A stretch of 64,000 nt of DNA from contig CP133187.1 in NCBI GenBank assembly GCA_030913685.1, positions 1,513,501 to 1,577,500 of the forward strand, written 5' to 3'. The stretch's first letter is position 1. The number at the start of each line of letters is the position of its first letter. Shown piece after piece: positions 26,379 to 35,098 of this stretch. A program made the translations under genes and the position numbers. A model generated the notes under the pieces. That model saw only the letters and a list, made by a program, of their open reading frames with translations, did not search any database and was not told where the DNA came from. Source of the stretch: Oscillospiraceae bacterium MB24-C1 (GTDB taxonomy: Bacteria; Bacillota; Clostridia; Oscillospirales; Ruminococcaceae).

Positions 26379-27236
26379 ATGGAACGATACAGGGAAATTG
26401 AACACAGTCTACACAAAAAGTTTAGCAAAACCATTTGGAGCAAATTTGTAGGCGCCATAAAAGAATATCAAATGCTTTCTCCCGGCGACCGGGTTGCCGT
26501 CTGCATTTCGGGGGGCAAGGATTCAATGCTGCTGGCAAAGTTGATGCAGCAGCTACACAAGGTTAGCGACTTCCCTTTTGAAGTGAAGTTCATGGTCATG
26601 GATCCTGGTTATCTACCCGAAAACCGCAAAATGATTGAGGATAACGCCGAGCAGCTTAATATTCCGATTACTATTTTCAATGCCAATATTTATGATTATG
26701 TTTTTAGCCAACCCAAAAACCCCTGTTATTTATGCTCGCGTATGCGGCGCGGCAATCTTTATGCGCAGGCAAAGGCTCTTGGATGCAACAAAATTGCGCT
26801 GGGCCACCACTTTGACGACATGATTGAAACCGTTCTCATCAGTATGATATACGGCTCTCAGGTTCGCACGATGATGCCCAAGCTGCACAGTGATAATTTT
26901 GAGGGAATGGAGTTAATTCGCCCGCTTTATCTAGTGCGCGAATCTGAAATTATCCGCTGGAAGAACTATAACAAGCTGGAATTTTTGCAGTGCGCCTGTC
27001 GCTTTACCGAGTGTTCCACCGCCGACACCACCACTTCAAAGCGTGCAGAGATCAAGGCGCTGATTGCAAAGCTTGAAAAGGGCAATTCTCAGGTACCGCT
27101 CAACATTTTTCGCAGTGTGCATAACATTAAGCTGGGCGCGGTCATTGGCTATACACTAAACGGTGAGCAGCACAGCTTTTTGGATGACTACGACCGAGAT
27201 ACTGACGCAGGCCCTGACGATGGGTTGATGATCTAA
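26379..27236 (+). CDS. ttcA: TtcA-family PP-loop ATPase (tRNA 2-thiocytidine synthetase-like)
   Basis: 285 residues. N-type ATP pyrophosphatase loop SGGKDS at 44-49, a CxxC pair C116/C119 in NPCYLCSRMRRG, the GHHFDDMIET stretch, and a third cysteine area QCACRFTEC. This matches TtcA proteins that bind a 4Fe-4S cluster and thiolate C32 of tRNA; shorter and more distant clostridial relatives may modify other tRNA positions, so the symbol is by family. The ATG at 26379 follows GAGGAT. Monocistronic. Confidence 0.85.
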   Translation: MERYREIEHSLHKKFSKTIWSKFVGAIKEYQMLSPGDRVAVCISGGKDSMLLAKLMQQLHKVSDFPFEVKFMVMDPGYLPENRKMIEDNAEQLNIPITIFNANIYDYVFSQPKNPCYLCSRMRRGNLYAQAKALGCNKIALGHHFDDMIETVLISMIYGSQVRTMMPKLHSDNFEGMELIRPLYLVRESEIIRWKNYNKLEFLQCACRFTECSTADTTTSKRAEIKALIAKLEKGNSQVPLNIFRSVHNIKLGAVIGYTLNGEQHSFLDDYDRDTDAGPDDGLMI

Positions 27237-27425
27237 CATTTGATTGGTCGGATTCGACTGAAAGTTGCTTTACTCGGACTGGATAAAGTATTTGAATGTT
27301 AGAAAAGCACCCTAAAAACACCAATCTTTAACGAAGCAACCCTTACGGTATCTATATATATGTCGGATTTTATCCCCCACAAGTTTTTGAAAAGCTTACT
27401 AAAATTTTAATATAGATAAAGATAT

Positions 27426-27461
27426 AAAAGAAGCGGTGTTGCCCAAAAAGCAGCACCGCTT
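27426..27461 (-). terminator. terminator after csoR
   Basis: 12-bp stem with one mismatch (arms 27450-27461 and 27431-27442) then CTTTT on the minus strand, 11 bases past the csoR stop. Confidence 0.85.
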
Positions 27462-27472
27462 AATCTTTGAAT

Positions 27473-27736
27473 TTATTTTGACATTTTGTCAATCAACTTC
27501 ATCAGCTCATCGACCTTTTGTTCGGCATTGCCCTGCTGGGCAGCTTCAAGCAGGCAGCCATGCATGTGCGCAGCAACCACCTCGCGGTTGGCCCGGCGCA
27601 AAATCGCCTCGGTGGCCATCAGCTGGGTCGAAATATCGATACAGTAGCGGTCATCCTCCACCATGCGCAGGAGGCCATCAATCTGACCCCGCGCCGTCTT
27701 GAGCAGCCGCGAAACCTTTTCTTTATCTGCGCGCAT
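27473..27736 (-). CDS. csoR: copper-sensing repressor of the CsoR/RcnR family
   Basis: 87-residue all-helical DNA-binding protein. The metal-ligand set C32, H57 and C61 has the same spacing as the Cu(I) site of Mycobacterium CsoR (C36-H61-C65), which favours copper over nickel or formaldehyde sensing. It lies 15 bases behind the copper ATPase gene on the same strand, so it is probably part of the operon it represses; a candidate operator is at 30348-30362. Confidence 0.93.
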   Translation of the reverse strand: MRADKEKVSRLLKTARGQIDGLLRMVEDDRYCIDISTQLMATEAILRRANREVVAAHMHGCLLEAAQQGNAEQKVDELMKLIDKMSK

Positions 27737-27751
27737 AAGACGCTACTCCTC

Positions 27752-27985
27752 TCAATTGCCAAACAGGCCTTTTTTTTCAGTGACCGATACTGGCTCAAAC
27801 CCCGCTTCGCTCACTGCTTTCATCAGCGCGTCGTCCGCCACTTCTGACGCAAGAGTAACCGTTGCGGTTTTTTTGGCGAGATCCACCTTGGCAGAAGCGA
27901 CCCCCTCTACCGCCGAAAGCGCCTTTTCGACCGAGGCTTGACAATGCTGGCAGCTCATGCCATTGACTGTGATGATTTTCTTCAT
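27752..27985 (-). CDS. copZ: possible internal translation product: free CopZ-like copper chaperone
   Basis: In frame within the 3' end of copA, an ATG at 27985 begins [16 protein letters not shown], the normal N-terminus of a CopZ chaperone (77 residues, metal cysteines C12 and C15). GGAGG stands 8 bases upstream in codons for LEEND of the linker. Full-length CopZ composition plus its own ribosome binding site makes an independent product plausible in addition to the fusion. Not provable from sequence. Confidence 0.5.
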   Translation of the reverse strand: MKKIITVNGMSCQHCQASVEKALSAVEGVASAKVDLAKKTATVTLASEVADDALMKAVSEAGFEPVSVTEKKGLFGN

Positions 27986-30331
27986 ATCATTTTCCTCCAG
28001 TTCTTGATTGGTTTGCTGAGATTCTAACTGTGGCGAAACTGCGCTTTGCACATCTACACCGGTGGGCTGCGGCTTAAAGAACCGCAGTCTTAATGCGTTG
28101 CTAACCACGCAGACCGAGCTAAGGCTCATGGCCGCAGCGCCGAACATCGGGTTGAGCTTTAGTGCGAACATCGGATAAAGCAACCCAGCAGCTAGCGGAA
28201 TGCCGATAACGTTGTAGAAAAACGCCCAAAACAGATTCATTTTGATATTGCGTATCGTTGCATGAGAGAGCCGCAAGGCTGTGACCAGATCTAGCAGATC
28301 ACTTTTCATCAATACGATATCAGCCGATTCAATGGCGATATCAGTTCCAGCACCAATCGCGATACCCACATCGGCACGGGTCAGCGCCGGAGCGTCATTA
28401 ATGCCGTCGCCAACCATTGCAACGCGCTGCCCCTGCTCTTGTATGGCGCGGATCTCGCGCTCTTTATCCTGTGGTAGCACCTCGGCCACCACGCGGTCGA
28501 TATCAAGGCTCCTGCGAATTGCCTCGGCAGTTTTACGATTATCACCGGTGAGCATTACCACATCAACGCCGAGCGCCTTGAGCTGTGCGATAGCCTGGCG
28601 GCTGGTAGGCTTGACGACATCTGCCGCCGCGATGACACCCAGCAGCTCACCACCTTTTGCAAAGTAAAGTGGTGTTTTGCCCTGATCAGCCAGTGCGTCA
28701 CACTGTTTTTCCAACTGCGTACAGTTTATATTTTGTTGTCGCATCAGCGCCGCGTTACCAGCAAAGTAAATCTCACCCGTAATCTCGGCCGAAAGTCCCT
28801 TGCCGGAAATGGCCTCGAACTTTTCGACTACCGATAACACCATGTTCTGCTGCCGGGCATATTCGGTGACCGCCTCGGCCAACGGATGCTCGGAGGCCTG
28901 CTCTAAAGATGCCGCTGCCTGCACAAGCGTCTCGGCGGTTACACCTTCTGCCGGTAGCACGTCGGTTACGCGAGGCTTACCTTCAGTGATGGTGCCAGTT
29001 TTATCGAGCACAACTGTCTGTACGCTGTGCGCCGTCTCCAACGCCTCGGCCGATTTAATCAAAATACCGTTTTGCGCACCTTTGCCAGTAGCAACCATGA
29101 TGGCAACCGGCGTTGCCAACCCCAGCGCACAGGGGCAGGAAATAACGAGTACCGCGATGCCGATAGATAACGCAAATTCAAAGCTTTGCCCCGCGATCAG
29201 CCATACCGCAGTGGCGATAACTGCTATGGTGATGACGACCGGTACAAAAATACCACTAATCTTATCCGCAAGCTTGGCGATGGGCGCTTTTGAGCTGCCC
29301 GCCTCTTCCACAAGACGAATAATCTGGGCGAGCGTCGTGTCGTCTCCCACTTTTTGCGCCTCAAATTTAAAGTAACCTGTTTTATTGATGGTGGCGGCAA
29401 TAACGTTATCCCCTACTGCCTTTTCGACCGGAATGCTTTCGCCGGTGAGCGCCGACTGGTCGACTGCCGACGAACCCTCGACAATGACGCCGTCCACTGC
29501 AATACTCTGTCCAGGGCGCACTACCAGAATATCCCCCTGCCGCACTTCGGCAACGGGAATTTCGCGTTCGACGCCGTCCTTTATAACAGTTGCCGTCTTA
29601 GGTGCCAAATCAATCAGTTTAGCAATGGCCTCGCTGGTTTTGCCCTTTGAACGCGTTTCAAGATATTTCCCGAGTGTAATTAACGTTAAAATTGTCGCGG
29701 CGGATTCAAAGTAAAGATCGCTGTGATAACGCATGACCAGTCCCATGTCACCCACGCCTAGACCGTAACCTATGCGGTAGATGGCAAACACGCCGTAAAC
29801 CACTGCCGCGGTCGAACCGATTGCGATAAGTGAATCCATATTGGGTGCGCGGTGCCACAGCGTTTTAAAACCCACCTGAAAAAACTTACGGTTGACATAG
29901 AGCACCGGTAGCGTCAGCAAAAGCTGGGTCATGGCATAGGCGATGGCGTTTTGCATTCCAACCATAAAAGGCGGTAGCGGTACCCCCATCATATGCCCCA
30001 TTGAAATATACATCAGCGGCACAAAAAAGATAAAAGAAACGATGAGGCGATGTTTCATCTCGGCCAACTGCTGTTGCAGCAATGATTTTTCAGACTGCTT
30101 TTCAGCACCCTGTACAGATGTATCGCCCGTGCTGGCGCCGTAGCCCGCCGCCGTCACCGCCGCCACAATGTCGGGGTCGTTTACTTTATCGGGTTGATAT
30201 TCTACCGTCATTTTGTTAGCGAGCAGGTTGACGTTGACCGACTGTACGCCCTCAAGCTTTTTCACCGATCGCTCAACATTGGCTGAGCAGGCTGAGCAGG
30301 TCATGCCCGTAACAGTAAAAGATTGTTTCAT
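27752..30331 (-). CDS. copA: Cu(I)-exporting P1B-type ATPase with a C-terminal CopZ-like domain
   Basis: 859 residues. Order: N-terminal heavy-metal domain with GMTCSAC (C12, C15); membrane helices; actuator domain; [11 protein letters not shown] metal-transport motif; phosphorylation [24 protein letters not shown]; last helices ending near NALRLRFF. Unusually the frame continues through a glutamine-rich linker into a second heavy-metal domain with GMSCQHC, about 77 residues, equivalent to the separate chaperone CopZ. A Shine-Dalgarno and ATG inside the gene could also make that domain alone (next entry). Operon copA-csoR behind a promoter with a CsoR-type operator. Role: copper efflux across the cytoplasmic membrane. 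Confidence 0.95.
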   Translation of the reverse strand: MKQSFTVTGMTCSACSANVERSVKKLEGVQSVNVNLLANKMTVEYQPDKVNDPDIVAAVTAAGYGASTGDTSVQGAEKQSEKSLLQQQLAEMKHRLIVSFIFFVPLMYISMGHMMGVPLPPFMVGMQNAIAYAMTQLLLTLPVLYVNRKFFQVGFKTLWHRAPNMDSLIAIGSTAAVVYGVFAIYRIGYGLGVGDMGLVMRYHSDLYFESAATILTLITLGKYLETRSKGKTSEAIAKLIDLAPKTATVIKDGVEREIPVAEVRQGDILVVRPGQSIAVDGVIVEGSSAVDQSALTGESIPVEKAVGDNVIAATINKTGYFKFEAQKVGDDTTLAQIIRLVEEAGSSKAPIAKLADKISGIFVPVVITIAVIATAVWLIAGQSFEFALSIGIAVLVISCPCALGLATPVAIMVATGKGAQNGILIKSAEALETAHSVQTVVLDKTGTITEGKPRVTDVLPAEGVTAETLVQAAASLEQASEHPLAEAVTEYARQQNMVLSVVEKFEAISGKGLSAEITGEIYFAGNAALMRQQNINCTQLEKQCDALADQGKTPLYFAKGGELLGVIAAADVVKPTSRQAIAQLKALGVDVVMLTGDNRKTAEAIRRSLDIDRVVAEVLPQDKEREIRAIQEQGQRVAMVGDGINDAPALTRADVGIAIGAGTDIAIESADIVLMKSDLLDLVTALRLSHATIRNIKMNLFWAFFYNVIGIPLAAGLLYPMFALKLNPMFGAAAMSLSSVCVVSNALRLRFFKPQPTGVDVQSAVSPQLESQQTNQELEENDMKKIITVNGMSCQHCQASVEKALSAVEGVASAKVDLAKKTATVTLASEVADDALMKAVSEAGFEPVSVTEKKGLFGN

Positions 30332-30347
30332 GAGAACTCTCCCTCCC

Positions 30348-30362
30348 CACCCCCCAGGGGTG
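30348..30362 (-). promoter_or_regulatory. candidate CsoR operator
   Basis: CACCCC (30348-30353) and GGGGTG (30357-30362) form a GC-rich dyad of the type CsoR binds, just downstream of the predicted start of transcription of copA. Confidence 0.6.
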
Positions 30363-30373
30363 TGTTTTTCTTT

Positions 30374-30402
30374 AGTTTAGCATTTTGTCATACAAAACGC
30401 AA
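30374..30402 (-). promoter_or_regulatory. promoter of copA-csoR
   Basis: TTGCGT (30397-30402), 17-bp spacer, TAAACT (30374-30379) with TG extension; start of transcription near 30367. Confidence 0.68.
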
Positions 30403-30432
30403 GTCCCCTTTTATAATTTGTTTTTTTAATGG

Positions 30433-30466
30433 AAAAACACCCACGAATCTAGAATTCGCAGGTGTT
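30433..30466 (-). terminator. terminator-like hairpin, minus strand
   Basis: Arms 30454-30466 and 30436-30448 pair with a 2-nt mismatch and are followed by T5. It separates anything read from cysK from the copA promoter. Confidence 0.7.
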
Positions 30467-30705
30467 AACATGCCAAAATATCAAAAATTTATAAAAACAA
30501 GATAAAACTCAGCGCCTCGAAAAGTCAATTCAATAAAATATAGTTACAGGAGGAGGTAACAAGGTCGTGTCGAGCTGCAGCAGCATCCAAGCCACCCACC
30601 GAAATTAGCAAAACCGTCTATCGCAAGCGTTGAGACGCACAAAGTGCGCTGGACCGCCTACTCATGGGCGAGAAAACAAAAAATTAAGTTTGCGAAACTG
30701 CGCGT
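30467..30705. other. intergenic stretch with a repeat remnant and no supported gene
   Basis: AGGAGGAGG near 30549 precedes a GTG that opens only a 13-codon frame on the plus strand. A second plus frame without a start codon runs through copy 3 of the repeat to about 30750. These look like remains rather than a gene. Confidence 0.5.
30625..30700 (+). repeat. diverged intergenic repeat, copy 3
   Basis: Plus strand reads GTTGAGACGCACAAAGTGCGC, with TGGACCGCCTAC and later GGGCGAGAAAAC. It shares the GAG-(6)-ACAAAGT core and following blocks with the other two copies; this is the most diverged of the three. Confidence 0.4.
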
Positions 30706-30764
30706 AAAAAACTGTGCGGGTCAAAGCGCCTTTCCCGGTAAGCTGAAGTAAGAACGTTGACCCG
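30706..30764 (-). terminator. possible terminator after cysK
   Basis: CGGGTCAA (minus; 30757-30764) pairs with TTGACCCG (30717-30724) across a wide loop, with T6 a few bases later (30706-30711). Confidence 0.5.
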
Positions 30765-30773
30765 GATAAAGGT

Positions 30774-31703
30774 TTATTGGAACACTTCGGTAGAAAGGTA
30801 ACGCTCGCCAGTATCTGGCAAGACCACCGCTATCATTTTACCCATGTACTCAGAGCGTTGCGCAACTGCGAGTGCCGCCGCTAACGCTGCGCCACTTGAA
30901 ATGCCCACCAGTAGCCCCTCTGTACGTGCTACCGACTTCGCGGCGGAAAACGCTTCTGCATCAGTGACTGAAATCACCTCGTCATAGACATCGCGATCAA
31001 GAACTTCAGGGATAAAGTTGGCCCCGATACCTTGAATCTGATGTGCCCCGGCATAACCCTTGCTCAGCAGAGGTGATGCCGCAGGCTCTACCCCAATGAT
31101 TCGTATATCCGGATTTTGTTTTTTGAGATAGCGTCCCACGCCGCTCAGAGTTCCACCCGTGCCGAAAGTCGCGATAAAAACGGCTACCTTGCCATCAGTA
31201 TCCGCCCAAATTTCGGGACCGGTCGTTTCGTAATGCGCCTGCGCATTTGATGGATTCTCAAACTGGCTTGGAATGAAGCTGTTGGGCAACTGTTCTGCAA
31301 GCACCTTTGCCTTTTCGACCGCTCCAGCCATTCCCTTGATGCCTTCTGTTAAAATAATCTCAGCGCCATAGGCCGCCAAAAGCCGTCGTCTTTCTATACT
31401 CATAGTATCAGGCATAGTTAAAACGACCTTGTACCCCTTGACCGCCGCCACCATGGCTAGTCCTATGCCGGTGTTTCCGCTTGTCGGCTCAATAATGGTA
31501 GAGCCGGGCTGAAGTAGCCCCTTGCGCTCAGCATCTGTAATCATAGCAAGACCAATACGATCTTTGGCGCTTCCGCCGGGGTTAAAGCTTTCAAGTTTAG
31601 CCACTATCTGCGCATTTACATCATGATTTTTTTGGAAAGTCGACAGCTGAAGCATTGGTGTCCTGCCGATTAGATCAATCACATTTTCAGCAATTTTGAT
31701 CAT
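30774..31703 (-). CDS. cysK: cysteine synthase (O-acetylserine sulfhydrylase)
   Basis: PLP enzyme that forms cysteine from O-acetylserine and sulfide. 309 residues, family-typical. PLP lysine K47 in NPGGSAKDRIG, substrate loop TSGNTG near 74-79, phosphate-binding GTGGT near 178-182. AGGTAGAG precedes the ATG at 31703. No serine acetyltransferase gene is adjacent. Own promoter, divergent from the HD-domain gene. Confidence 0.96.
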   Translation of the reverse strand: MIKIAENVIDLIGRTPMLQLSTFQKNHDVNAQIVAKLESFNPGGSAKDRIGLAMITDAERKGLLQPGSTIIEPTSGNTGIGLAMVAAVKGYKVVLTMPDTMSIERRRLLAAYGAEIILTEGIKGMAGAVEKAKVLAEQLPNSFIPSQFENPSNAQAHYETTGPEIWADTDGKVAVFIATFGTGGTLSGVGRYLKKQNPDIRIIGVEPAASPLLSKGYAGAHQIQGIGANFIPEVLDRDVYDEVISVTDAEAFSAAKSVARTEGLLVGISSGAALAAALAVAQRSEYMGKMIAVVLPDTGERYLSTEVFQ

Positions 31704-31748
31704 GCTCTACCTCGTTTCTACACTGCAATAATGTCTTGAAGTGTTTTT

Positions 31749-31777
31749 AGTATGCGCATTTGGGGCATGTTTGTCAA
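31749..31777 (-). promoter_or_regulatory. promoter of cysK
   Basis: TTGACA (31772-31777), 17-bp spacer, CATACT (31749-31754). Confidence 0.65.
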
Positions 31778-31786
31778 CAAATTAGT

Positions 31787-31815
31787 TTGACTTTATGCTA
31801 CCCTAAGGCTAAAAT
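31787..31815 (+). promoter_or_regulatory. promoter of the HD-domain gene
   Basis: TTGACT (31787-31792), 17-bp spacer, TAAAAT (31810-31815). Its -35 box lies 10 bases from that of the cysK promoter on the other strand. Confidence 0.72.
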
Positions 31816-31850
31816 AAATTTATTGTCAAAATAAAGGAGCCTGATTTTTT

Positions 31851-32417
31851 ATGACACGCGAACAAGCTTGGAATCTTTTGACGCAATACAACAAGGAGCC
31901 CTTTCACCTTAAGCACGCCGTAACGCTCGAAGGCGTTATGCGTTATTTTGCCATTCAGCTGGGGCATGCCGACGAGGCAGATCTCTGGGCTGTGGTCGGT
32001 TTGTTACATGACCTTGATTTTGAACAATTTCCCGAATCACATTGCATAAAGCAGCAACAGCTGATGAAGGAAGCCGGCATTGATGACATTATTATACGCG
32101 CTACCGCAAGCCATGGTTGGCCGCACGCTGTTGATATTGAACCGGTCAGTGAGATGGAAAAGGTACTTTACGCCACCGATGAGCTCACCGGCTTGATAGG
32201 TGCTGTCGCGCTGATGCGCCCTTCTAAAAGTGTTCAGGATATGGAGCTTAAATCGGTCAAAAAGAAATTTAAAACTCCAGCGTTTGCAGCAGGATGTTCC
32301 CGCGATGTAATCCAAAAAGGGGCTGAGCTGCTTAGTTGGGAGCTCGACGAACTGATTTCACAAACAATTCTAGCCATGAGAACCTGTGAAAAAGATGCCA
32401 ATCAATTCAATGCTTAA
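31851..32417 (+). CDS. HD-domain metal-dependent phosphohydrolase
   Basis: 188 residues. The HD signature is clear: H near 22 in FHLKHAVTLE, then GLLHDLDFEQ with the HD pair near 53-54, and a later TASHGWPH histidine set and ATDELTGL aspartate. Such single-domain HD proteins hydrolyse nucleotides or phosphoesters; substrate unknown. AAAGGAG precedes the ATG. Single gene with its own promoter and terminator. Confidence 0.88.
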   Translation: MTREQAWNLLTQYNKEPFHLKHAVTLEGVMRYFAIQLGHADEADLWAVVGLLHDLDFEQFPESHCIKQQQLMKEAGIDDIIIRATASHGWPHAVDIEPVSEMEKVLYATDELTGLIGAVALMRPSKSVQDMELKSVKKKFKTPAFAAGCSRDVIQKGAELLSWELDELISQTILAMRTCEKDANQFNA

Positions 32418-32439
32418 AGCCTGGCGTTTTAATTTTTAT

Positions 32440-32472
32440 AAGGCGGCAAAGGATAACCTTTGCCGCCTTATT
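32440..32472 (+). terminator. terminator after the HD gene
   Basis: Perfect 13-bp stem (arms 32440-32452 and 32457-32469) with a short T stretch. Confidence 0.88.
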
Positions 32473-32665
32473 TCACCTACCATTTGACGTAAAAGCTCCG
32501 ACATTTTTCATCCTTTTTCGACAAAACAATAGTGGTTTTTGAACGTATAAAACAACTTTTTCTACAAAATTTGTGGAACAACGCAATATAATACACAGGT
32601 ATAAAATGTTATAATTATTGGTAAATCGTTGATACAAGAAGAATATTTATGAAAGGAAGACTATT

Positions 32666-33877
32666 TTGAAGAACGCTTCTCCTGTATATGAATGCATACT
32701 CACTGCAAATGAGCAAGGGTCCTGTTTAATATTAAACAGTGTAACAGAAGCATTCTGTCGCGTGGTAGGCATCAGCCCCCATTCTCTGGGAATGCCCCTT
32801 GAAAAAGTAGTTGCTCAAAAAACCGCCGCCTGGATATATCAGGCCTTTTCTTATATTAAAGATGGCAATGAGGCCATCCGAGACCTACGCGAAATTCAGG
32901 GCAGTTTCTGGTGCTATTCTCTTGCTTATAATAAACCAAAGCTTACAGTTTCGCTGTCTCCTATCTGGGACGTAGATGAGGCCAATCGTACCTATAGCGT
33001 GAATAACCTTGCTAACATGTCGCTAAACAAGTTCCATGGTTCATTTCACGATTCGCTTCTAATCAACTGTAACGAAAGCAACTATAAGATAGCAAGCATC
33101 AGTCCTGCTCTTTCGCAGCTGTTGGGAATAACTATCGGCGATAACATTGATACGCTATTTTCTTACATGCAAAACCTCTGTACCGACAGACTTATAAAGC
33201 GCTCTATGGAGCTCAACAAAGTTCATTACTATATGGATGTATATGAGCATGATAAAACGACTTGTCATCTGTTGATCACGCTGATTCCGTTAAACCACTT
33301 TGAACGGTATATGCTCATTGGGCTTCATAAATTGCAAGAGCGTGACTATTATCAGATGATGAAATCGATCGACACAAGCCCTCGACAAATCTGCGAGGCA
33401 GGAAATATCGGTGTGGCTGTTATCGAAACGGAAAACTGTAAATACAAGAGAATCATAAACGCTAATACTTGTTTTAACCGTCTGGTTTATTCGCATGAGG
33501 ATTTTGAACTACTGCGAATCAAGATCATTCCAGTTTGTTGCGCTAAACAGAGTATCCTTACTGCTTCACGCCGCCTAGGCAACCTGAATTGCCTGATTGC
33601 TGCTATTCCAACACTAAACTCCAACCAAATATTTCTGTTCATCATACCTGACACCGGGCCGCAACCATCCATACAGAGTTTGGCTAACCGACTTACCAAA
33701 CGAGAATTTGAAATCGCCTGCCATATTGTCAACGGAAATTCCATCAAGGGCATCTCGGCCGATTGCGGCATCTCAGAAGGCACCGTAAAGAAAAATCTTT
33801 CAAATATTTATAGCAAGCTCCAGATCAACAACCGCGTCGATCTGGTCCGCTTAATTTTCCCAACGGTAATTAACTAA
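32666..33877 (+). CDS. LuxR-type transcriptional regulator with PAS-like N-terminal region
   Basis: 403 residues from a TTG start (AAGGAAG upstream; an ATG 16 bases earlier opens a different frame that stops after six codons). The C-terminal 65 residues are a LuxR-type helix-turn-helix: LTKREFEIACHIVNGNSIKGISADCGISEGTVKKNLSNIYSKL. The N-terminal part has weak PAS character in at least one stretch (SVTEAFCRVVGISPHSLGMPL) and is cysteine-rich. No phospho-acceptor receiver domain is evident, so the signal is probably a ligand or redox state (inference). It is read convergently with a DUF6514 gene and overlaps its end by 8 bases; target genes unknown. Confidence 0.85.
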   Translation: MKNASPVYECILTANEQGSCLILNSVTEAFCRVVGISPHSLGMPLEKVVAQKTAAWIYQAFSYIKDGNEAIRDLREIQGSFWCYSLAYNKPKLTVSLSPIWDVDEANRTYSVNNLANMSLNKFHGSFHDSLLINCNESNYKIASISPALSQLLGITIGDNIDTLFSYMQNLCTDRLIKRSMELNKVHYYMDVYEHDKTTCHLLITLIPLNHFERYMLIGLHKLQERDYYQMMKSIDTSPRQICEAGNIGVAVIETENCKYKRIINANTCFNRLVYSHEDFELLRIKIIPVCCAKQSILTASRRLGNLNCLIAAIPTLNSNQIFLFIIPDTGPQPSIQSLANRLTKREFEIACHIVNGNSIKGISADCGISEGTVKKNLSNIYSKLQINNRVDLVRLIFPTVIN

Positions 33878-34103
33878 TTGCGTCTACCACGATACCTTTC
33901 AAATGGTCGGGATGTACATCATGGCGCCTGAGTCGATCACAGAGGGTTTCGACAAACTTCCTGTCTGAGGAGATATCTTCAATGCAGCAGACCGAGTCAC
34001 TGCACGGCTTCCCCTCCTCATATGCTCTCAGGCCAAATACGCTGAACGATCCTAAGTCTTCAATGTGTTTCTCTGAACATACAATCTCATAGCAGATGAT
34101 CAC
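33870..34103 (-). CDS. DUF6514 family protein
   Basis: 77 residues from a GTG start with GGGGAG 9 bases upstream. The sequence FSVFGLRAYEEG, IEDISSDRKFVETLCDRLRRHDVHPDHLKGIVVDAI fits the small clostridial DUF6514 family as I recall it: soluble, no membrane segment, function unknown. Three cysteines fall in the CSDSVCCIED stretch. Overlaps the end of the LuxR gene tail-to-tail. Confidence 0.75.
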   Translation of the reverse strand: MIICYEIVCSEKHIEDLGSFSVFGLRAYEEGKPCSDSVCCIEDISSDRKFVETLCDRLRRHDVHPDHLKGIVVDAIS

Positions 34104-34425
34104 TTTGCTACACTCCCCTTTATTCTTGGATGCAAAATTATCATATCAAACTTCCAATAACTATATCCATACTAAAAAAGTTGGGTTGATAGGTTGTTTC
34201 GTGAATATTAAGCTTTGTTTTGTGCAACAAGAATAACCGATCAAATATTTCATAGCCTAACTACAATAAGAACTGTCATGCTCACTTGTTTTCTACAAAA
34301 TTACATACCGAGTTGTTTTGGATGTTGTAATACAGTTTTTTATTCAGTTTAACCTTTTTAGCATTTAAGCCAAAATTTTCACACAAAAACAACGGAAGAA
34401 CCCTTTAGATTTTACAATATTTTCC

Positions 34426-34452
34426 CCTCGGTTGATATGCGCCGAGGTTTTT
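34426..34452 (+). terminator. isolated terminator hairpin in a gene-free region
   Basis: CCTCGG (34426-34431), 10-nt loop, CCGAGG (34442-34447), then T5. No plus-strand gene lies directly upstream, which could mean an unrecognised short transcript. Confidence 0.6.
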
Positions 34453-34528
34453 GTCTGTGGTCTATTAACTTACAGATTGGCTATTACGTGCCTGTGGCCT
34501 ATATCTGAGGCGCAGCAACCCAATGTGT

Positions 34529-34534
34529 TATAAT
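34529..34534 (+). promoter_or_regulatory. extended -10 promoter for the DNA glycosylase gene
   Basis: TGTTATAAT with no good -35 box. Confidence 0.5.
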
Positions 34535-34585
34535 AACGTCATGTAAAATTACTGAGCAGTAATGTTTTAAAAGAGGTGACTGCTG

Positions 34586-35098
34586 ATGAGACAAACCGTT
34601 GAACACCCCTTATCACCCATCTATGATGAGCATTCCAGAATTTTAATTCTTGGCACAATGCCTTCTCCAATGTCAAGGCAACGAGCTTTTTACTACGCGC
34701 ACCCACAAAACCGTTTCTGGCAAATTTTGTGTGCATTGCTAGGGCGTCCCCCAGTAGGCGATAACAATGCCCGTCGAAGCCTTTGCCTTTCACACGGCAT
34801 CGCCCTTTGGGATGTGCTGCAAAGCTGCACCATAGAGGGTGCCAGTGATGCCAGTATCAGAGACGCTGTGCCCAACAATATTGCCCAAATACTCGCAATA
34901 GCCGATATACAGGCGATATTTACCACAGGCCAAACAGCCGGAAGGTTTTATCACCGCCTGTGTGAACACAGCACCGGTAAACCCGCCATTGTGCTACCCT
35001 CTCCCAGCGCGGCTAACGCCGCCATGCGCCTCGACACGCTAATTGAACGCTACCAGATCCTCCTGCCCTATCTCGGCGAAGTACCAACTTGTATTTGA
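34586..35098 (+). CDS. DNA-deoxyinosine glycosylase (uracil-DNA glycosylase superfamily, family 6-like)
   Basis: 170 residues. ILILGTMPSPMSRQRAFYYAHPQNRFWQI near 20-50 is the signature of hypoxanthine-DNA glycosylases of the UDG superfamily, which start base-excision repair of deaminated adenine; the C-terminal LPSPSAANAAM stretch is the second conserved loop. AGAGGTGA precedes the ATG. Its last 31 bases overlap the end of the convergent sirtuin gene. Confidence 0.88.
   Translation: MRQTVEHPLSPIYDEHSRILILGTMPSPMSRQRAFYYAHPQNRFWQILCALLGRPPVGDNNARRSLCLSHGIALWDVLQSCTIEGASDASIRDAVPNNIAQILAIADIQAIFTTGQTAGRFYHRLCEHSTGKPAIVLPSPSAANAAMRLDTLIERYQILLPYLGEVPTCI

Larger units (their letters stand above)
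34104..34585. other. AT-rich intergenic stretch, no gene seen
   Basis: Low-GC region of about 480 bases between divergent genes. It holds one terminator-like hairpin (34426-34452) and a -10 box (34529-34534). No ORF over 30 codons with a ribosome binding site was found on either strand. Confidence 0.55.

Noticed and set aside
30549-30605. AGGAGGAGG followed by a GTG and a 13-codon frame between copA and cysK
   Set aside because: Very short, stops at once, lies in a repeat remnant, and no promoter on that strand was found.
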